DNA of 32,000 bases from Gammaproteobacteria bacterium (GTDB lineage: Bacteria; Pseudomonadota; Gammaproteobacteria; JAJDOJ01), in assembly GCA_022340215.1 (NCBI GenBank), contig JAJDOJ010000143.1, forward strand, positions 1 through 32,000. The letters run 5' to 3'. A program made the position numbers and the translations under genes. This document shows positions 9,398-18,633 of this stretch, piece by piece; the stretch's first letter is position 1; the number at the start of each line of letters is the position of its first letter. Below the pieces are notes generated by a model that saw nothing but the letters and a program-made list of their open reading frames with translations, searched no databases and was not told the DNA's origin.

Positions 9398-9433
9398 ATG
9401 CACAGGAAAGCGGAACTGATCGATGAAGCATGA
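9398..9433 (+). CDS. Candidate 11-residue leader peptide overlapping the glgC start
   Basis: The [14 protein letters not shown] is preceded by a strong Shine-Dalgarno (CCAGGAGG, five bases before the ATG). Its final codons contain the glgC ATG in another frame, and its stop ends 11 nt inside glgC. The glgC start itself has only a weak purine-rich stretch upstream and an in-frame stop at 9417-9419, so it cannot simply be extended to use the strong site. This suggests translational coupling: ribosomes loaded on the leader ORF re-initiate on glgC. The peptide has no run of one amino acid that would suggest classical attenuation. Expression is unproven. Confidence 0.45.
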   Translation: MHRKAELIDEA

Positions 9434-10709
9434 ACAATTTCCCCGGTTCGTCAGCCATCTCACCAAGGAAACACTGGCCCTGATTCTCGCCGGGGGCCGC
9501 GGCTCCCGCTTGGGTCCGCTGACCCAGTGGCGGGCGAAACCGGCCGTACCCTTCGGGGGCAAGTTCCGCATCATCGACTTCCCGCTGTCGAATTGCATCA
9601 ATTCCGGTATCCGGCGCGTCGGTGTCGCCACGCAGTACAAATCCCACTCGCTGATCAAGCATATTCAGCACGGCTGGGGTTTCCTCAGGGGTGAGTTCGG
9701 CGAGTACGTAGAGCTGCTGCCGGCCCAGCAGCGGATCGCCACGTCGTGGTATCAGGGTACCGCCGACGCTGTTTTCCAGAATATCGACATCATCCGCAGC
9801 GACGAGCCGGAATACCTCCTCGTGCTGGCCGGGGACCACATCTACAAGATGGACTATGGTCCGATGCTGGCCTACCACGTGGAGAAAAAGGCGGATCTGA
9901 CGGTGGGTTGCAGCGAAATCTCCGTGGAACAGGCGCGTGCCTTCGGGGTCATGAGTGTCGACGAAACCGGTCGTGTGTTGCGGTTTGCGGAAAAGCCGGA
10001 GGCGCCCGAGCCCGTTCCCGGCAGCGGCGACACCGCGTTGGCATCCATGGGGATCTATGTGTTCAATACCAATTTTCTCATCGAGCAGCTCATCAAGGAC
10101 GCGGACGTGCCCGGCTCGAGCCACGATTTCGGGCACAACATAATCCCCAGCGTAATCGGTCGCTACCGGGCCTATGCCTATCCCTTCAGGGATGTGCAGG
10201 AGACCCAGGAGTCCCAGGAGTCCCAGCAGGCCTACTGGCGCGATGTGGGGACGGTGGACGCTTACTGGGCCGCAAATATGGAGCTGATCGGAGTGACACC
10301 CGAACTGAACCTATACGACGCGTTCTGGCCGATCTGGACCTACCAGGTGCAGGCGCCCCCCGCCAAGTTCGTGTTCGACGACGAGGACCACCGGGGCATG
10401 GCCCTGGATTCGATGGTCTCGGGAGGGTGCATCATATCGGGTGCCACGGTGCGCCACTCGCTCCTGTTCACCAATGTCGCGGTGAGCTCCTGGTCAATGA
10501 TCGAGGACACCGTGGTCCTGCCGAACGTCGTCATCGGCAAAAATTGCCGGATCCGCAGGGCCGTGATCGACAAGGGATGCGTGATCGCCGACGGCACGGT
10601 CATCGGCGAGGACCGCGAGGAGGACGCGCGGCGTTTCTATGTGAGCGACGGTGGCGTGACGCTGGTCGTCCCTGATATGCTCGGACAGCGGGCGCGTCGT
10701 GTCCGCTGA
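9423..10709 (+). CDS. glgC: Glucose-1-phosphate adenylyltransferase (ADP-glucose pyrophosphorylase)
   Basis: Makes ADP-glucose from glucose-1-phosphate and ATP, the committed and allosterically controlled step of bacterial glycogen synthesis. The 428-residue protein has the nucleotide-binding motif [15 protein letters not shown] near residue 20, followed by [42 protein letters not shown] and [14 protein letters not shown]-terminal left-handed beta-helix region follows ([11 protein letters not shown]-type hexad repeats). A Gln-Glu-Ser/Thr tandem insertion (residues 259-270) sits just before YWRDVGT. Start at ATG 9423 is forced by the in-frame stop at 9417-9419. First structural gene of the rightward glycogen operon; its last 11 bp overlap the GH57 gene. 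Confidence 0.95.
   Translation: MKHEQFPRFVSHLTKETLALILAGGRGSRLGPLTQWRAKPAVPFGGKFRIIDFPLSNCINSGIRRVGVATQYKSHSLIKHIQHGWGFLRGEFGEYVELLPAQQRIATSWYQGTADAVFQNIDIIRSDEPEYLLVLAGDHIYKMDYGPMLAYHVEKKADLTVGCSEISVEQARAFGVMSVDETGRVLRFAEKPEAPEPVPGSGDTALASMGIYVFNTNFLIEQLIKDADVPGSSHDFGHNIIPSVIGRYRAYAYPFRDVQETQESQESQQAYWRDVGTVDAYWAANMELIGVTPELNLYDAFWPIWTYQVQAPPAKFVFDDEDHRGMALDSMVSGGCIISGATVRHSLLFTNVAVSSWSMIEDTVVLPNVVIGKNCRIRRAVIDKGCVIADGTVIGEDREEDARRFYVSDGGVTLVVPDMLGQRARRVR
10197..10232 (+). repeat. 9-nt tandem repeat inside glgC
   Basis: Four consecutive 9-nt units of the form CAGGAGWCC (10197, 10206, 10215, 10224; the last is degenerate) encode Gln-Glu-Thr, Gln-Glu-Ser, Gln-Glu-Ser, Gln-Gln-Ala. Because the unit is a multiple of three, copy-number change would lengthen or shorten the protein loop without breaking the frame. 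Confidence 0.85.
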
Positions 10710-12402
10710 CGAAAAACTGGATGTGGTGCTGTGCTGGCATATGCACCAGCCGGAGTACCGGGACCCCACTACGGGAGCCTACAGTCTTCCGTGGACCTAC
10801 CTCCACGCGATCAAGGATTACGTCGACATGGCGGCTCACCTGGAGAAGGTGCCCGGCTCGAAGGCGGTCGTGAACTTCACACCGACGCTGCTGGAGCAGA
10901 TCGACGACTATGCCCGCCAGATCAGCGCCTTCGAGGTCGACGGAGAGCCCCTGCGGGATCCGCTGCTCGCTGCGCTGGTCTGCGAGTCGCACCCGGAGGA
11001 TCCGGAGCAGAGGATGGTTCTGGTCCGAAACGCGGTGCGCGCCAACGAGGAGAGGATGATCCGGCGTTTTCCGCATTTCCGTGGACTCGCGCGGGTCGCG
11101 AAGTGGTTGGGTCGGCACCCGGAATCGGCCATCTACGTCAACGACCAGTATCTCAGCGACCTGCTGGTCTGGTATCACCTGGCCTGGATGGGTGAGTCCG
11201 TGCGGCGGGACGATTCCCGCATCAGCCGCCTCATGGAGAAGGGGAGCGGCTACACGGTGCACGAACGCCGTCTGCTGCTGAGGGTGATCGGCGAGCTGAT
11301 CTCGGCGGTCGTCGGGCGGTACCGCGACCTCGCGCGAAGCGGGCGCGTCGAACTCTCCGTCACCCCCTTCGCCCACCCTATCGTACCGCTGTTGCTGGAC
11401 CTGGAAACTGCCCATGAGGCCATGCCGGATGCCCCGCTCCCCGAGCTGGGTTCGTATCCCGGTGGCGAGGACCGCGCGCGCTGGCATATCGATCGGGGCA
11501 TCGAGTGTTTTCGCGGGCATTTCGGGTTCGATCCGGCCGGATGCTGGCCCTCGGAGGGCAGCGTGAGCGATGCGGCCGTGACGCTTCTCGAGCAGGCCGG
11601 CTTCGAGTGGGTGGCCACAGGGCAGAACGTACTGCGCAACAGCATGAAACGCGCGGCCCTGGCAATCCATGATGGAGATTGTCTGCATGCGCCCTACCGG
11701 ATCGGACAGGGAAAGATGAGATGCATGTTCCGGGACGATGGGCTCTCCGACCTGATCGGATTCTCCTATGCCACCTGGCACGCTGATGACGCTGTCGCGA
11801 ACCTGCTGACCCACCTGGAGCACATCGCTGAGGCCTGCGCCGGCAGGGAAGACGGGCTCGTGAGCATCATCCTGGACGGCGAAAATGCCTGGGAACACTA
11901 CCCCGAGAACGGGTATTACTTCCTTACGGCGCTGTACCGCGAACTGTCGGAGCATCCCCGGATCCGGCTGACCACGTTCTCCGAGTTCCTCGATCGCGGG
12001 ACCGGAACCCGGGAATTGCCTGGACTGGTGTCGGGGAGCTGGGTGTACGGAACCTTTTCCACCTGGATCGGCGATTCGGAGAAGAACCGGGGCTGGGACA
12101 TGCTCATCGAAGCCAAGCGGATCTACGACAAGGTCCTGTCGGGGAACCGCCTGAGCGCCGAGCAACGCGAAGAGGCAGAGTACCAGCTTGCCGTTTGCGA
12201 GGGTTCGGACTGGTTCTGGTGGTTTGGCGACTACAACGACGCCGAGTCGGTCAGTAATTTCGAGCGATTATATCGTCATCACCTGAACGCGCTCTATCGT
12301 ATCCTCGGGGAGCCGCCTCCCGAATATCTCTCCAAGGTCTTTACCGAGGGTCACGGGTCCCCGGTCATGGGCGGGGCGATGCGTCCGGGCCGAGAGTCTT
12401 GA
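10699..12402 (+). CDS. Glycoside hydrolase family 57 protein
   Basis: A 567-residue GH57 enzyme acting on alpha-glucans; the family includes alpha-amylases, 4-alpha-glucanotransferases and branching enzymes. GH57 regions are visible in order: [13 protein letters not shown] at the N-terminus, [10 protein letters not shown] in the middle (nucleophile Glu region), and [16 protein letters not shown] (acid/base Asp region). The start is GTG 10699, overlapping the end of glgC by 11 bp, and the stop overlaps the likely malQ start codon, so all three are probably translationally coupled. With no glgP or glgX in the window, this enzyme may supply glucan-cleaving activity for the locus (inference). Exact specificity cannot be read from the motifs. 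Confidence 0.9.
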   Translation: MSADEKLDVVLCWHMHQPEYRDPTTGAYSLPWTYLHAIKDYVDMAAHLEKVPGSKAVVNFTPTLLEQIDDYARQISAFEVDGEPLRDPLLAALVCESHPEDPEQRMVLVRNAVRANEERMIRRFPHFRGLARVAKWLGRHPESAIYVNDQYLSDLLVWYHLAWMGESVRRDDSRISRLMEKGSGYTVHERRLLLRVIGELISAVVGRYRDLARSGRVELSVTPFAHPIVPLLLDLETAHEAMPDAPLPELGSYPGGEDRARWHIDRGIECFRGHFGFDPAGCWPSEGSVSDAAVTLLEQAGFEWVATGQNVLRNSMKRAALAIHDGDCLHAPYRIGQGKMRCMFRDDGLSDLIGFSYATWHADDAVANLLTHLEHIAEACAGREDGLVSIILDGENAWEHYPENGYYFLTALYRELSEHPRIRLTTFSEFLDRGTGTRELPGLVSGSWVYGTFSTWIGDSEKNRGWDMLIEAKRIYDKVLSGNRLSAEQREEAEYQLAVCEGSDWFWWFGDYNDAESVSNFERLYRHHLNALYRILGEPPPEYLSKVFTEGHGSPVMGGAMRPGRES

Positions 12403-13883
12403 GGAAGGTGGCGGGGGTATTGGATCGCCGGCGAGCCGGCATTCTGCTGCACCCCACGTCGCTGCCAAGTCCCGACGGGTGCGATGGGGACTTCGGACAC
12501 GAAGCGTACCGCTTCATCGAGTTCCTGCACGCCGCGGGTATGACGCTATGGCAGGTGTTGCCGCTGGGTCCGACGCATCGGGACCGGTCTCCATACCAGT
12601 GCCTGTCGGTACATGCCGGCAACCCGGCGTTCATCAGCCTGGACTGGCTGCGTGACCGCGGCCTGCTCAAGGGATTCCGGCAGGACCCGCCGGGGCAGGG
12701 GCCTCCCGAGGTTCGGCAGGATGCCTTGCGCCATGCGGAGAAGCGGTTTCTCACAGGTTCCGAAGGTGCCCTGAATAAGGCATTCCTGTCATTCGTCTCC
12801 GCGGAGGAGGGCTGGCTCGAGGACTATGCCCTCTACGTGGTGCTTCGGCGGCACTGTGGGGACAGCGAGTGGTGGAACTGGCCTCCCGAACTGCGCGATC
12901 GCGCGCCCGAAGCGTTGCGAACAGAGCGTGAGCGGCATGCGGGGGAGATCGCCCAGGTCCGCTTCGAGCAGTTCGTGTTCTATACCCAGTGGCGCGAACT
13001 GAAGGCCTATGCGAAGCGCCACGGTATCCTGATGTTCGGCGATATGCCGATATTCGTCGCACACGACAGCGCGGATGTCTGGGCCCATCGCGAGTTGTTC
13101 ACTGTGGATTCAAAGGGGCGGTCGGAGAAGGTGGCCGGGGTGCCGCCGGACTATTTCTCCGAGACCGGACAGCGCTGGGGGAATCCGCTGTATCGCTGGG
13201 ATGTGATGGAAGCCAGCGGATTCCAGTGGTGGAAAGAGCGCGTGCGCACGCAGTTGAACCTGTTCGACGTTGTGCGCCTCGACCATTTCCGCGGTCTGGA
13301 GGCGTTCTGGGAGATCGATGCGGACGAGGAAACCGCGATCAACGGGGCGTGGGTCCCTGCTCCTGGGGAGGGGCTGCTGCAGAACCTGCGCGAGGCCTTT
13401 CCCGATCTGCCGCTGGTGGCCGAGGACCTCGGCACGATCACCCCGGATGTGGTCGCCCTGAGGAAGCGGTTCGGCATCCCGGGCATGAAGATCCTACAGT
13501 TCGGATTCGATGGCCGCCCCGAGAACCCCTATCTGCCGCACAACATCGGATCTCACAGCGTGGTCTATACCGGGACACACGACAACGACACGACACTGGG
13601 ATGGTACGAGTCGCTGGAAAATCGGGTCCGATGGGAGGTCTCCTCGTACCTGGGATTTCCCGGTGAACCGATGCCCTGGCCGATGATCCGCGCCGCGCTT
13701 GCCTCGCGTGCCCGCTTTGCCGTCATCCCGATGCAGGACTTCCTGGGTCTGGGCAGCGAGGCGAGGATGAACACACCGGGGGCGACCGTCGACAACTGGC
13801 GATGGCATGTCGACAAGGCTCCCATGTCGGACGCGCTCGCTTCGAAATTGCGTGACGCCTGCCGGATATACGCCCGCCTGTGA
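12399..13883 (+). CDS. malQ: 4-alpha-glucanotransferase (amylomaltase, GH77)
   Basis: Transfers alpha-1,4-glucan segments between chains (disproportionation). The 494-residue protein shows RRAGILLHPTSLPSPDG at the start, WQVLPLGPTHRDRSPYQ, VRLDHFRGLEAFWEI (nucleophile Asp), VAEDLGTITPDV (acid/base Glu) and TGTHDNDTTLGWYE, the standard GH77 set. The frame opens at TTG 12399, overlapping the GH57 stop. GTG 12408 and TTG 12420 are alternatives; AGGAAGG at 12402-12408 would serve TTG 12420 with a slightly long 11-nt spacing. All give a normal family N-terminus. Fourth glycogen gene in the rightward set, beginning without a gap. Confidence 0.93.
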   Translation: MRKVAGVLDRRRAGILLHPTSLPSPDGCDGDFGHEAYRFIEFLHAAGMTLWQVLPLGPTHRDRSPYQCLSVHAGNPAFISLDWLRDRGLLKGFRQDPPGQGPPEVRQDALRHAEKRFLTGSEGALNKAFLSFVSAEEGWLEDYALYVVLRRHCGDSEWWNWPPELRDRAPEALRTERERHAGEIAQVRFEQFVFYTQWRELKAYAKRHGILMFGDMPIFVAHDSADVWAHRELFTVDSKGRSEKVAGVPPDYFSETGQRWGNPLYRWDVMEASGFQWWKERVRTQLNLFDVVRLDHFRGLEAFWEIDADEETAINGAWVPAPGEGLLQNLREAFPDLPLVAEDLGTITPDVVALRKRFGIPGMKILQFGFDGRPENPYLPHNIGSHSVVYTGTHDNDTTLGWYESLENRVRWEVSSYLGFPGEPMPWPMIRAALASRARFAVIPMQDFLGLGSEARMNTPGATVDNWRWHVDKAPMSDALASKLRDACRIYARL

Positions 13884-13932
13884 CCGTGCAAGGCCTCCCG
13901 TTCCAGCGCGGACGGACGGCGGTTTCGCCCCG

Positions 13933-14682
13933 GTGATCCATATCCTGTTGCGGTCGGTCCGCTATCTGGTGTTCGGCGTGGATCTGGCAGTGCTGACCCT
14001 GGCACTCTATCTCCTCTCCTGGTTGCCTCACCGGCTGCTGCGCTCCTTCTACCCGCAGTTGTTCCGGTTTTGGTGCCGGACCTTTGTCCGCGCTCTGGGC
14101 GTGGAGCTGCGCTTGCACCAGCAGAACGCCCATCCGCTGCCCGACACCTACATCATGATCGCGAATCATCCCTCGGCGTTCGAGGATATCGGCATCCCGG
14201 CGCTGTTCCCCGTGCACTCCCTGGCGAAGATCGAGGTCCGGGACTGGTGGTTCGCCGGGAGGATCAGCGAGGCGGCCGGGACGCTGTACGTCCAGCGCGA
14301 GGCGCGCGATTCGCGCAGGGAGGCCTACGAGAGCATTGTGGCCGAGTTGGAGCAGGGAGGCTGTGTGGCCCTGTATCCGGAAGGCGGGTGCAAGGGGAGA
14401 CGGATCTTTGAGTCATTCCGCTTCGGGGCCTTCGACATCTCACTGAAGACGGGTGTGCCGATCGTGCCTGTATTCCTGCACTACGAGGCGCAGGAGGATT
14501 TCGAGTGGCGGCCGAACGTCCTGCTGCCCATGAAAATTCTGGAAGTGCTCCGGTCGCGCAACAAGACTGCCCATTACTATGTGTTTGACGCCCTGGATCC
14601 CGGCGAATTCCCGGATGGCGAGACCTACACGGAGCGCGTGCACGGGATGTACCTGGAATGGCAGCGTCGTTTCCTGGAGTGA
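13933..14682 (+). CDS. PlsC-type 1-acyl-glycerol-3-phosphate (lysophospholipid) acyltransferase
   Basis: Membrane-bound acyltransferase that would acylate lysophosphatidic acid or a related lysolipid. About 249 residues from GTG 13933, chosen because the longer open frame upstream overlaps malQ and lacks family features. A hydrophobic N-terminal segment (YLVFGVDLAVLTLALYLLSWL) precedes the HX4D catalytic motif in NHPSAFED, and a YPEGGCKGR block corresponds to the FPEGTRS substrate-binding motif, with Gly in place of the usual Thr. It lies 49 bp after malQ on the same strand with no visible terminator, so it is probably co-transcribed with the glycogen genes. A lipid enzyme in that setting is odd. 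It ends 15 bp before the convergent hemL. Confidence 0.85.
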   Translation: MIHILLRSVRYLVFGVDLAVLTLALYLLSWLPHRLLRSFYPQLFRFWCRTFVRALGVELRLHQQNAHPLPDTYIMIANHPSAFEDIGIPALFPVHSLAKIEVRDWWFAGRISEAAGTLYVQREARDSRREAYESIVAELEQGGCVALYPEGGCKGRRIFESFRFGAFDISLKTGVPIVPVFLHYEAQEDFEWRPNVLLPMKILEVLRSRNKTAHYYVFDALDPGEFPDGETYTERVHGMYLEWQRRFLE

Positions 14683-14697
14683 GTACGCAGCGCTCTC

Positions 14698-15981
14698 TCA
14701 GGCCAGTTCCGACAATACTGCCTGCACCGCGTCCAGCGTCTCGTCCAGATCCGTCTCTGTATGCGACGAGGACACGAATCCCGCCTCGAAGGCGGATGGC
14801 GCCAGGTAGACGCCGCGTGCCAGCATGCCGTGGAAGAAGGTCTTGAAGCGCTCGATGTCGCAGGCCGTGACCTGCGAGAGGTTGGTGACACGCGGTGCGT
14901 CGGTGAAGAACAGGCCGAACATGCCGCCGAGGTAATTGGCGGACATCGCGACACCGGCACGTCGCGAGCGTTCCACGATGCCTTCGACGAGACGCGTCGT
15001 CTTCTCCGAAAGCGCCTCGAAGAACCCCGGCGCCGAGATCAGTTCCAGAGTCTTCAGTCCGGCGGCCATGGCGATCGGGTTTCCCGAAAGGGTGCCCGCC
15101 TGATAGACCGGTCCCAGGGGGGCCAGCCATTCCATGATGTCGCGGCGTCCGCCGAAGGCCCCGACCGGCATCCCGCCGCCGATCACCTTGCCTAGGGTGG
15201 TGAGGTCGGGTCTGACACCGTAGACGGCCTGTGCGCCGCCGGCGGAGACACGGAAACCGGTCATGACCTCGTCGAAGATCAGGAGGCTCCCGTGGCGGTC
15301 GCAGGCCTCGCGCAGGGCCTCCAGAAAACCCTCCACCGGTGGCACGCAGTTCATGTTGCCTGCCACCGGTTCCACGATAACGCAGGCGATCTCGTCCCCT
15401 CGCTGCGCAAACGTCTCGCGGACCAGGTCGGCGTCGTTGTAGTCGAGGGTGAGGGTATAGGCCGCCAGGCTCTCCGGTACGCCGGGGGAACTGGGGACCC
15501 CGAGCGTCAGCGCGCCGGATCCCGCCTTGACCAGCAGCGAATCCCCGTGGCCGTGATAGCAGCCGTCGAACTTGACGATGGCGTCACGGCCTGTGTATCC
15601 GCGGGCCAGGCGTATCGCGCTCATGGTGGCCTCGGTTCCGGAATTGACCATCCGCACCATCTCGATCGAGGGCACCATTTCGCAGACCTTTTCGGCCATG
15701 GCGGTTTCGGACTCGGTCGGAGCGCCGAAACTCAAGCCTCTGGCAGCAGCCTCGCACACCGCTTCCAGAACCTGCGGATGGGCGTGACCGAGGATCATGG
15801 GCCCCCAAGATCCGACATAGTCGATGTAGCGCTTTTCCGAGGTGTCGTACAGGTAGGGCCCCTGCGCGCGTTCGACGAATACGGGATCTCCGCCCACGCT
15901 GCGGAATGCGCGCACCGGGGAATTGACCCCGCCGGGGATATGTTGCTGGGCCCTGAGAAAGATATCGTGCGCATCGGTCAT
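14698..15981 (-). CDS. hemL: Glutamate-1-semialdehyde 2,1-aminomutase
   Basis: Converts glutamate-1-semialdehyde to 5-aminolevulinate, the second step of the C5 tetrapyrrole pathway. The 427-residue protein (E. coli HemL is 426) begins [26 protein letters not shown]. It shows [49 protein letters not shown], and the PLP lysine Lys265 in [18 protein letters not shown]. The frame stays open far upstream into thiE, but only ATG 15981 gives a family-like N-terminus. Third of the leftward thiD-thiE-hemL set, 94 bp after thiE, so it may also have its own promoter. Confidence 0.96.
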   Translation of the reverse strand: MTDAHDIFLRAQQHIPGGVNSPVRAFRSVGGDPVFVERAQGPYLYDTSEKRYIDYVGSWGPMILGHAHPQVLEAVCEAAARGLSFGAPTESETAMAEKVCEMVPSIEMVRMVNSGTEATMSAIRLARGYTGRDAIVKFDGCYHGHGDSLLVKAGSGALTLGVPSSPGVPESLAAYTLTLDYNDADLVRETFAQRGDEIACVIVEPVAGNMNCVPPVEGFLEALREACDRHGSLLIFDEVMTGFRVSAGGAQAVYGVRPDLTTLGKVIGGGMPVGAFGGRRDIMEWLAPLGPVYQAGTLSGNPIAMAAGLKTLELISAPGFFEALSEKTTRLVEGIVERSRRAGVAMSANYLGGMFGLFFTDAPRVTNLSQVTACDIERFKTFFHGMLARGVYLAPSAFEAGFVSSSHTETDLDETLDAVQAVLSELA

Positions 15982-16075
15982 GGCTCGTCGTCCTGCTGAG
16001 ATGGGTCGGATAATTGAAACGATCGCCGTCGCGGGCAAGTCGAGCGCGAGTTCCGATGGCGACGGAGGCGGAATT

Positions 16076-16711
16076 CTACACGAACCACCGTGAAATGCGC
16101 CCCGCCGCGGCGGCGATGTCGCACTGGGCGAAGACCCCACCAACGACGGCGACCATGTCCGCCCCCGCCTCGACGAGCCGCCCCGCGTTGTCCCCGTCGA
16201 TCCCGCCGATCGCGCAGATCGGCAGGTCGAGACGACGCCGGGCCACAGGGATGAGCTCAGCTGCGGCGTGTACGGCTTGCGGTTTCGTCTCGGAGGGGAA
16301 GAATCGGCCGAAGGCCACATAACTGGCGCCCGATTCGCTGGCGTCGATGGCGAGGTCGAGGCGATCGTAGCACGAGACGCCGATGATGGCGTTCGGGCCC
16401 AGGATACGTCGTGCCACGTCGATACCGGCGTCATCTTGGCCGAGATGAACACCGTCGGCGCCGGCGTCGCGCGCCAGTTCCGCGTCGTCATTGACAATCA
16501 GTGGGACTCCGTGGCGGCGGCAAAGGGCCGCCAGTTCACGAACGTGCTCGAGCGTGCGCGCCCCGCGTCTTGTCTTGTCTCGGAATTGAACCACTCGTGC
16601 CCCACCGCCGATCGCCAGTGCGACGCGTTCCTGCAGGATCCCCGGGGGGGTCAGCACATTGTCGGTGACGACATACAGGCCGCGCAGTTTCGCTCCGTTC
16701 CTTGCGTTCAT
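16076..16711 (-). CDS. thiE: Thiamine-phosphate synthase
   Basis: Joins hydroxymethylpyrimidine pyrophosphate and the thiazole phosphate to form thiamine monophosphate. 211 residues from [17 protein letters not shown]. Motifs include VVQFRDK (pyrophosphate-binding Arg and Lys), [26 protein letters not shown] and [13 protein letters not shown], matching ThiE. An ATG 64 codons further upstream in the same frame lies inside thiD and is not credible. The start overlaps the thiD stop as ATGA, so the two genes are translationally coupled and supply consecutive steps of thiamine assembly. Confidence 0.95.
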   Translation of the reverse strand: MNARNGAKLRGLYVVTDNVLTPPGILQERVALAIGGGARVVQFRDKTRRGARTLEHVRELAALCRRHGVPLIVNDDAELARDAGADGVHLGQDDAGIDVARRILGPNAIIGVSCYDRLDLAIDASESGASYVAFGRFFPSETKPQAVHAAAELIPVARRRLDLPICAIGGIDGDNAGRLVEAGADMVAVVGGVFAQCDIAAAAGRISRWFV

Positions 16712-17496
16712 CGCATGCCGTGGAAGCGATCCGGGAGGAACTGGCCAAGTCCGGGGCGAAATCCGTGTTTCAGGGCATTCCAGGTGTACCGTTGCGCCTC
16801 GCGGCTCGCTGTGACTGCGTCCCGGCGTGCCGCCAGTAGGGCACCGATCGCCGATGCCAGGGTACAGCCGGAACCGTGGTAGCTTCCGGGGAGACGATCC
16901 CACCGGCAGGTGTCGAGGGGACCCGCGGTACTGTAGAGCGTATTGATGACCGCTCCGGTGTCCTCATGGGTCCCCGTGACCAGCACGAACCTCGCGCCAT
17001 CCCTGATCAGGGACTCTGCGCAGGCGACGAGATCCTCGGGGCCACGGGCGAGCCGGCGCGCCTCCAGGCTGTTCGGTGTTGCGATCGTCGCCAGGGGGAT
17101 CAGGGATTCACGGATCGCATCGGCTACGCTGTCCTCACTCAGGGTGGCGCCGCCCCCTGCGGTCAGGACAGGATCCAGAACCATCGGGATATCGGGGTTA
17201 TCGCCAAGTATCGAGGCGATGGCCTCGACCACCTCAACGCTCCCCGTCATACCGATCTTGAACGCGGAAACGCGGATGTCCTCGAGCACCCGCCTCGCCT
17301 GTTGCACTACGAGTGCCCCCGGTTGTGGCGCAAAATCAATCGCATTGGTAGTATTCTGCACCGTCACCGCCGTGACTACCGGCGCAGCGTGGGCTCCCAG
17401 CGCGGCGATGGTCTCGATGTCGGCCTGCAGGCCTGCTCCCCCGGTGGGATCCGTGCCGCCGAACACCAGGACGACGGGAATGGCAGTGGTGTCCAT
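16708..17496 (-). CDS. thiD: Hydroxymethylpyrimidine/phosphomethylpyrimidine kinase
   Basis: Phosphorylates HMP and HMP-phosphate to HMP pyrophosphate, the ThiE substrate. 262 residues from [26 protein letters not shown]; this opening, [37 protein letters not shown] and [16 protein letters not shown] are ribokinase-fold ThiD features. The frame continues upstream to 17973 through rubredoxin and repeat DNA, but that extension is spurious. ATG 17530-17532 would add 12 residues; I prefer 17496, with AGGA about ten bases upstream. Divergent from the rubredoxin gene, 66 bp apart. Confidence 0.94.
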   Translation of the reverse strand: MDTTAIPVVLVFGGTDPTGGAGLQADIETIAALGAHAAPVVTAVTVQNTTNAIDFAPQPGALVVQQARRVLEDIRVSAFKIGMTGSVEVVEAIASILGDNPDIPMVLDPVLTAGGGATLSEDSVADAIRESLIPLATIATPNSLEARRLARGPEDLVACAESLIRDGARFVLVTGTHEDTGAVINTLYSTAGPLDTCRWDRLPGSYHGSGCTLASAIGALLAARRDAVTASREAQRYTWNALKHGFRPGLGQFLPDRFHGMR

Positions 17497-17562
17497 GACG
17501 GGCTGATCCTGGCCAGGATGGACCGGGTTCATCGTAAACGAGAGATCAACGGGAAAGTGAGT

Positions 17563-17751
17563 ATGTCGAATGCAGTCGCCACCGAGTACAAGACCTATAT
17601 CTGCGTCATCTGCGGGTGGGTCTATGACGAGGAAAAGGGGGCGCCCGAAGAGGGTATCGTACCCGGCACCCGCTGGGAGGATGTTCCCCTGAACTGGTCC
17701 TGTCCCGATTGCGGCGCGACGAAGGAAGACTTCGAGTTGGAGGAAATCTGA
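17563..17751 (+). CDS. Rubredoxin
   Basis: Small soluble one-electron carrier with a single Fe(SCys)4 centre. The 62-residue protein has both iron-binding knuckles, CVICGWVYD (Cys14, Cys17) and [12 protein letters not shown] (Cys47, Cys50), with family residues between them ([15 protein letters not shown]). An in-frame GTG lies two codons upstream; either start has GGGAAAG as ribosome-binding site. It is divergent from thiD and is followed after 68 bp by the first copy of the inverted repeat element. Its redox partner cannot be inferred here. Confidence 0.95.
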   Translation: MSNAVATEYKTYICVICGWVYDEEKGAPEEGIVPGTRWEDVPLNWSCPDCGATKEDFELEEI

Positions 17752-17819
17752 TCGACGCCGAGGTCGCGGCCGGCTCCTACCACTCGGCCAGCAGCAACAG
17801 CAACGCGTTTTACGGGATG

Positions 17820-18057
17820 AGGCGATTTCTGTCCAATGACATACCATCCTGCGTGTCTTTGTCGTCCGTCCTCTGTGTTGCGACAACCGTTCCATCGTTC
17901 GACGATGCGCCTGTTGTCGCGTCTTGATGACGGACGATCCCGGCGCGGCGCTGTCCCTGCTTTGCTTGGGCACCGGTCTTGGGCTTCCTGCCCAAGCCGT
18001 TCACTGCTTCGCAGCTCACCCGGCGCGATCTGGTCTGTCATTTTCCGGTAATCGCCT
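17820..18057 (+). mobile_element. MITE-like non-coding repeat, copy A
   Basis: A 238-bp element that recurs in inverted orientation at 24766-25004, about 92% identical by eye. It begins AGGCGATT and ends AATCGCCT, a perfect 8-bp terminal inverted repeat that extends imperfectly to about 22 bp (AATGACA near both ends). Inside is a long hairpin: GCGACAAC (17880-17887) pairs with GTTGTCGC (17913-17920), enclosing CATCGT-TCG-ACGATG. A central block of roughly 90 bp is identical between the copies. No transposase or credible ORF is present and no clear target-site duplication is visible. It fills the spacer between convergent rubredoxin and the class II aldolase gene, ending 6 bp before the aldolase stop codon. 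Confidence 0.8.
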
Positions 18058-18063
18058 TAGGTT

Positions 18064-18633
18064 TCAGCGCGGTCCGATCTGACCGGCGAGCCAGGCCGTC
18101 ATTGCCGACATTTCCAGCGAGCATGTCCACTTGTAGGCCTGGTTGAGGTTCTCTCCCCAGGCATAGACGCCATGCCCCCGCGAGATGACGACACGGTGCA
18201 TCGCCAGTGCCGCGCCGATGATCCGCGGACTCTTCTTAATATACTGCTCGTACCGGATATCGAAGACCGGCACTTTCGGAAAATAGAGGCGTCCCTCAAA
18301 GTCCGCCGGGACGAAATCGTCTCCCCCCATCGTCATCGCGACGGCGTGCGGACAGTGGCTGTGCAGAACGGCCCCCGCGTCGGGGTTTTGCCGGTAGATC
18401 TCAAGATGGAGCGGTGCGTCAAGCGAGGCGCCCGGATCGATGCCACCGCCCGTGTCACAGTGGATGAATTCGCTGCTCGCAAGGGTGTCTGCACAGGCCC
18501 CCGTCGGCGTGATCCAGACGTCCGGCCCGATGCGGATCGAGGCGTTACCGCTGTGGGCGTCGTTGTACCCGTAGAACCGCAGCCAGCGGTAGTACAGAAG
18601 CAGTTCGCCTAGTTCACGAGAGGGCTGCGTCAT
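18064..18633 (-). CDS. Class II aldolase/adducin family protein
   Basis: A 189-residue zinc-dependent aldolase-fold protein. Family features: GNASIRIG near residue 30, WITPTGAC, the metal-ligand segment LHSHCPHA in the middle, and ISRGHGVYAWG towards the end with the third His. Relatives include fuculose-phosphate aldolase and methylthioribulose-phosphate dehydratase (MtnB); nothing here settles the substrate. It is translationally coupled to the upstream HAD phosphatase (ATGA overlap), so the two probably act on the same phosphorylated sugar or analogue. No other methionine-salvage gene is in the window, so MtnB is not claimed. Confidence 0.85.
   Translation of the reverse strand: MTQPSRELGELLLYYRWLRFYGYNDAHSGNASIRIGPDVWITPTGACADTLASSEFIHCDTGGGIDPGASLDAPLHLEIYRQNPDAGAVLHSHCPHAVAMTMGGDDFVPADFEGRLYFPKVPVFDIRYEQYIKKSPRIIGAALAMHRVVISRGHGVYAWGENLNQAYKWTCSLEMSAMTAWLAGQIGPR

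Noticed and set aside
10600-12165. 521-codon open frame on the minus strand opposite the GH57 gene
   Set aside because: Low-complexity His/Arg/Pro-rich translation without motifs; the GH57 frame explains the DNA.
15982-16497. N-terminal extension of the hemL frame into thiE
   Set aside because: The first 172 codons do not resemble HemL and overlap thiE; ATG 15981 gives an exact family N-terminus.
17497-17973. N-terminal extension of the thiD frame through rubredoxin and the repeat
   Set aside because: Lies antisense to rubredoxin and within repeat DNA; the family start is at 17496.
17813-18064. Target-site duplication flanking the repeat copies
   Set aside because: Flanks (GATG/TAGG around copy A; TTT/TAA around copy B) show no direct duplication, so the insertion mechanism is left open.
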